A stretch of DNA of 6,991 nucleotides from JBDNFP01 sp041689775 (GTDB lineage: Bacteria > Bacteroidota > Bacteroidia > Cytophagales > Spirosomataceae), in the NCBI GenBank assembly GCA_041689775.1, contig JBDNFP010000186.1, forward strand, positions 1 through 6,991. Direction: 5' to 3'. Both the position numbers and the translations under genes were made by a program. This document shows positions 5,968 to 6,991 of this stretch, in pieces. The notes beneath the pieces are model-generated. The model did no database searches and was not told the origin of the DNA. It saw only the letters and a program-made list of their open reading frames with translations. The first letter of the stretch is position 1. Each line of letters starts with the position of its first letter.

Positions 5968-6674
5968 AAATATACCAGATAGTAAGGACTGCAGTGCTTC
6001 TGATTTTTATTACTTTTCTTACCCACTCCACATGGGCTAGCCACCTCAGGGCCGGTGAGATTATTGCCCGACGGGTTTCAACTACTTCTCTGATGTACGA
6101 AGTAACTCTTACGGCCTATTACGATCTGGAAAACGGCCGCCCTGCTGCGGATGCCGCGGATATTGCCCTTTTTTACATCGGTGGTGTGGGACCCATCAAT
6201 GTACAGCGCAAGCAACCCATTACCAATAGTGGCAACAACACTAGCCGAAATGAGTATACCCTTCTCTACACTTTTCCGTCACCAGGGACCTTCACCGTAT
6301 CTACAGCCTTGCAATTCCGTAACAACGAGATACTGAATATCGGTCCTCCTCCTACCTTTTCCATTGATTTTTTCTTACGGTCTACCTTGGTTATTAATGC
6401 CAATTTGGGACTAAACCGAACTCCGGTACTGCTCAATCCGCCAATTGACCTGGCTTCCGTGGGAGAACGCTATATCCACAACCCGGGTGCTTTTGATGCC
6501 GACGGTGATAGCCTGTCCTACCAGATTGTGACACCTCAGCGTAGCAGTACACCCGGGCTTGGTCGTGATGTACAGTATGTAGACCCGAATCAGGTACAAC
6601 CCGTGGGGCCTAAGGAAGATGGTACGTTTCCTTCCACATTCAGCATCAACGCCATTAATGGCAATTTGATCTAG
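5961..6674 (+). CDS. N-terminal part of a large exported repeat protein, interrupted by a premature TAG
   Basis: The 237-residue reading frame starts at the only usable ATG (TGA lies in frame at 5952-5954). Residues 1-26 are a signal peptide (hydrophobic AVLLIFITFL, cleavage near TWA-SHLRAGEI). The mature start, SHLRAGEI then a strand-rich domain with TLTAYYDLENGRPAADAADI, is the pattern of the N-terminal domain of large Bacteroidota surface proteins that usually carry many Ig/PKD repeats and a gliding-motility-type C-terminal sorting domain. Residues 155-187 begin a cadherin/Ig-like repeat with the calcium-loop motif FDADGDSLSY. The frame stops at TAG 6672-6674 inside the conserved-looking INGNLI-DAPTIPGFYG, where Trp is expected, so this is not the natural C-terminus. 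Most likely a type IX secretion substrate (inferred; its C-terminus is not in the window). The start codon lies inside a long inverted repeat. Confidence 0.75.
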   Translation: MYQIYQIVRTAVLLIFITFLTHSTWASHLRAGEIIARRVSTTSLMYEVTLTAYYDLENGRPAADAADIALFYIGGVGPINVQRKQPITNSGNNTSRNEYTLLYTFPSPGTFTVSTALQFRNNEILNIGPPPTFSIDFFLRSTLVINANLGLNRTPVLLNPPIDLASVGERYIHNPGAFDADGDSLSYQIVTPQRSSTPGLGRDVQYVDPNQVQPVGPKEDGTFPSTFSINAINGNLI

Positions 6675-6991
6675 GATGCGCCGACCATTCCGGGTTTTTA
6701 TGGTGTGGCATTTGTGGTAGAAAAATGGCGAAACGGCGCTAAGATCGGTGAGATTGTGCGCGAAATGCAGATTATCGTCATTGACTCACCCAACAACCGG
6801 CCTAAGCTCGACTCCATCCCAGATCTATGTGTGGAAGCAGGTACGTTAATCCAGCAAACGATCCGAGCAACCGACCGAAACGGCGACCCGCTCGCCCTAA
6901 CCTCTATTGGGGGGTGTACCTTAATGAATTGGTTCCAGCCCAAAACGCCCAGTTTATGGCCGTGCAGCAGTCCCCCGGGCAGGCCACGGGG
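6675..6991 (+). pseudogene. Continuation of the same exported repeat protein after the premature stop, with a likely second frameshift; runs off the window
   Basis: The frame used before the TAG continues with DAPTIPGFYGVAFVVEKW, then a strand block ending REMQIIVIDSPNNRP, and a second repeat with SIPDLCVEAGT and ATDRNGDPLALTS. These are the same kinds of motif as upstream, so this is one gene split by the stop. At the G6 run (6909-6914) the frame goes to Cys-Thr-Leu-Met-Asn-Trp and becomes Pro-, Trp- and Cys-rich. Shifting by one base there, as if one G were missing, gives VYLNELVPAQNAQF followed by an SPGQATG ending, which better fits these repeats. The segment has no start of its own. Whether the lesions are biological or sequencing errors cannot be told here. 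Confidence 0.65.

Noticed and set aside
6672..6674. TAG read as an amino acid (stop-codon reassignment)
   Set aside because: TAG also serves as the natural terminal codon at 69-71 and 5846-5848, and a second lesion follows in the same gene, so decay or error is simpler.
6698..6943. 81-codon minus-strand open frame opposite the broken exported protein
   Set aside because: The forward strand carries recognisable repeat motifs here (ATDRNGDPLALTS), and the reverse translation shows no domain-like pattern.
1..6991. CRISPR array, tRNA, rRNA, insertion sequence or prophage genes
   Set aside because: No regularly spaced direct repeats, cloverleaf-like segments, transposase or integrase motifs were seen on either strand.

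Overview
The window looks like a moderate-GC chromosome segment from a member of the Bacteroidota, probably the Cytophagales (Spirosoma/Dyadobacter-like). This is inferred from protein style: an exported protein starting 'SHLRAGEI' with Cys-poor, calcium-loop Ig/cadherin-like repeats (typical of large type IX secretion cargo), a DinB protein with a signal peptide, weak or absent Shine-Dalgarno sequences, and one TAnnTTTG-type -7 element. No taxonomic search was possible.

All genes read rightwards. Bases 3-71 hold the last 22 codons of an upstream gene. Next is an ~884-897 residue protein with about 11 membrane segments followed by TPR repeats (start 96 or 135, end 2789), a small beta-rich protein with a C-terminal membrane segment (2822-3343), and a membrane-anchored serine hydrolase of the beta-lactamase/penicillin-binding class (3348-4442). 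The last two are 4 bases apart and almost certainly co-transcribed; the TPR protein may belong to the same unit. Separate genes follow, each after a 76-112 base gap: an exported DinB-like protein (4525-5052), a MacB/LolD-type ABC ATPase with no permease beside it (5129-5848), and a large exported repeat protein that is broken (from 5961 to the window edge).

The broken gene is the clearest oddity. Its frame is interrupted by TAG at 6672-6674 where the context calls for Trp (TGG), and it appears to lose one G in a G-run at 6909-6914. The protein sequence continues convincingly through both lesions. It is either a decaying pseudogene or an assembly region with errors.

The most interesting non-coding structure is a nested, 80-base imperfect inverted repeat at 5888-5967 whose right arm contains the start codon of that exported protein. 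A second candidate is a textbook-shaped -1 frameshift signal (A_AAA_AAG, 5-base spacer, stem-loop) at 3259-3295, just before the membrane segment of the small protein; slipping there would replace the membrane anchor with a basic, polar tail. I saw no CRISPR array, tRNA, rRNA, insertion sequence or clear rho-independent terminator. I found no clearly new multi-gene system.
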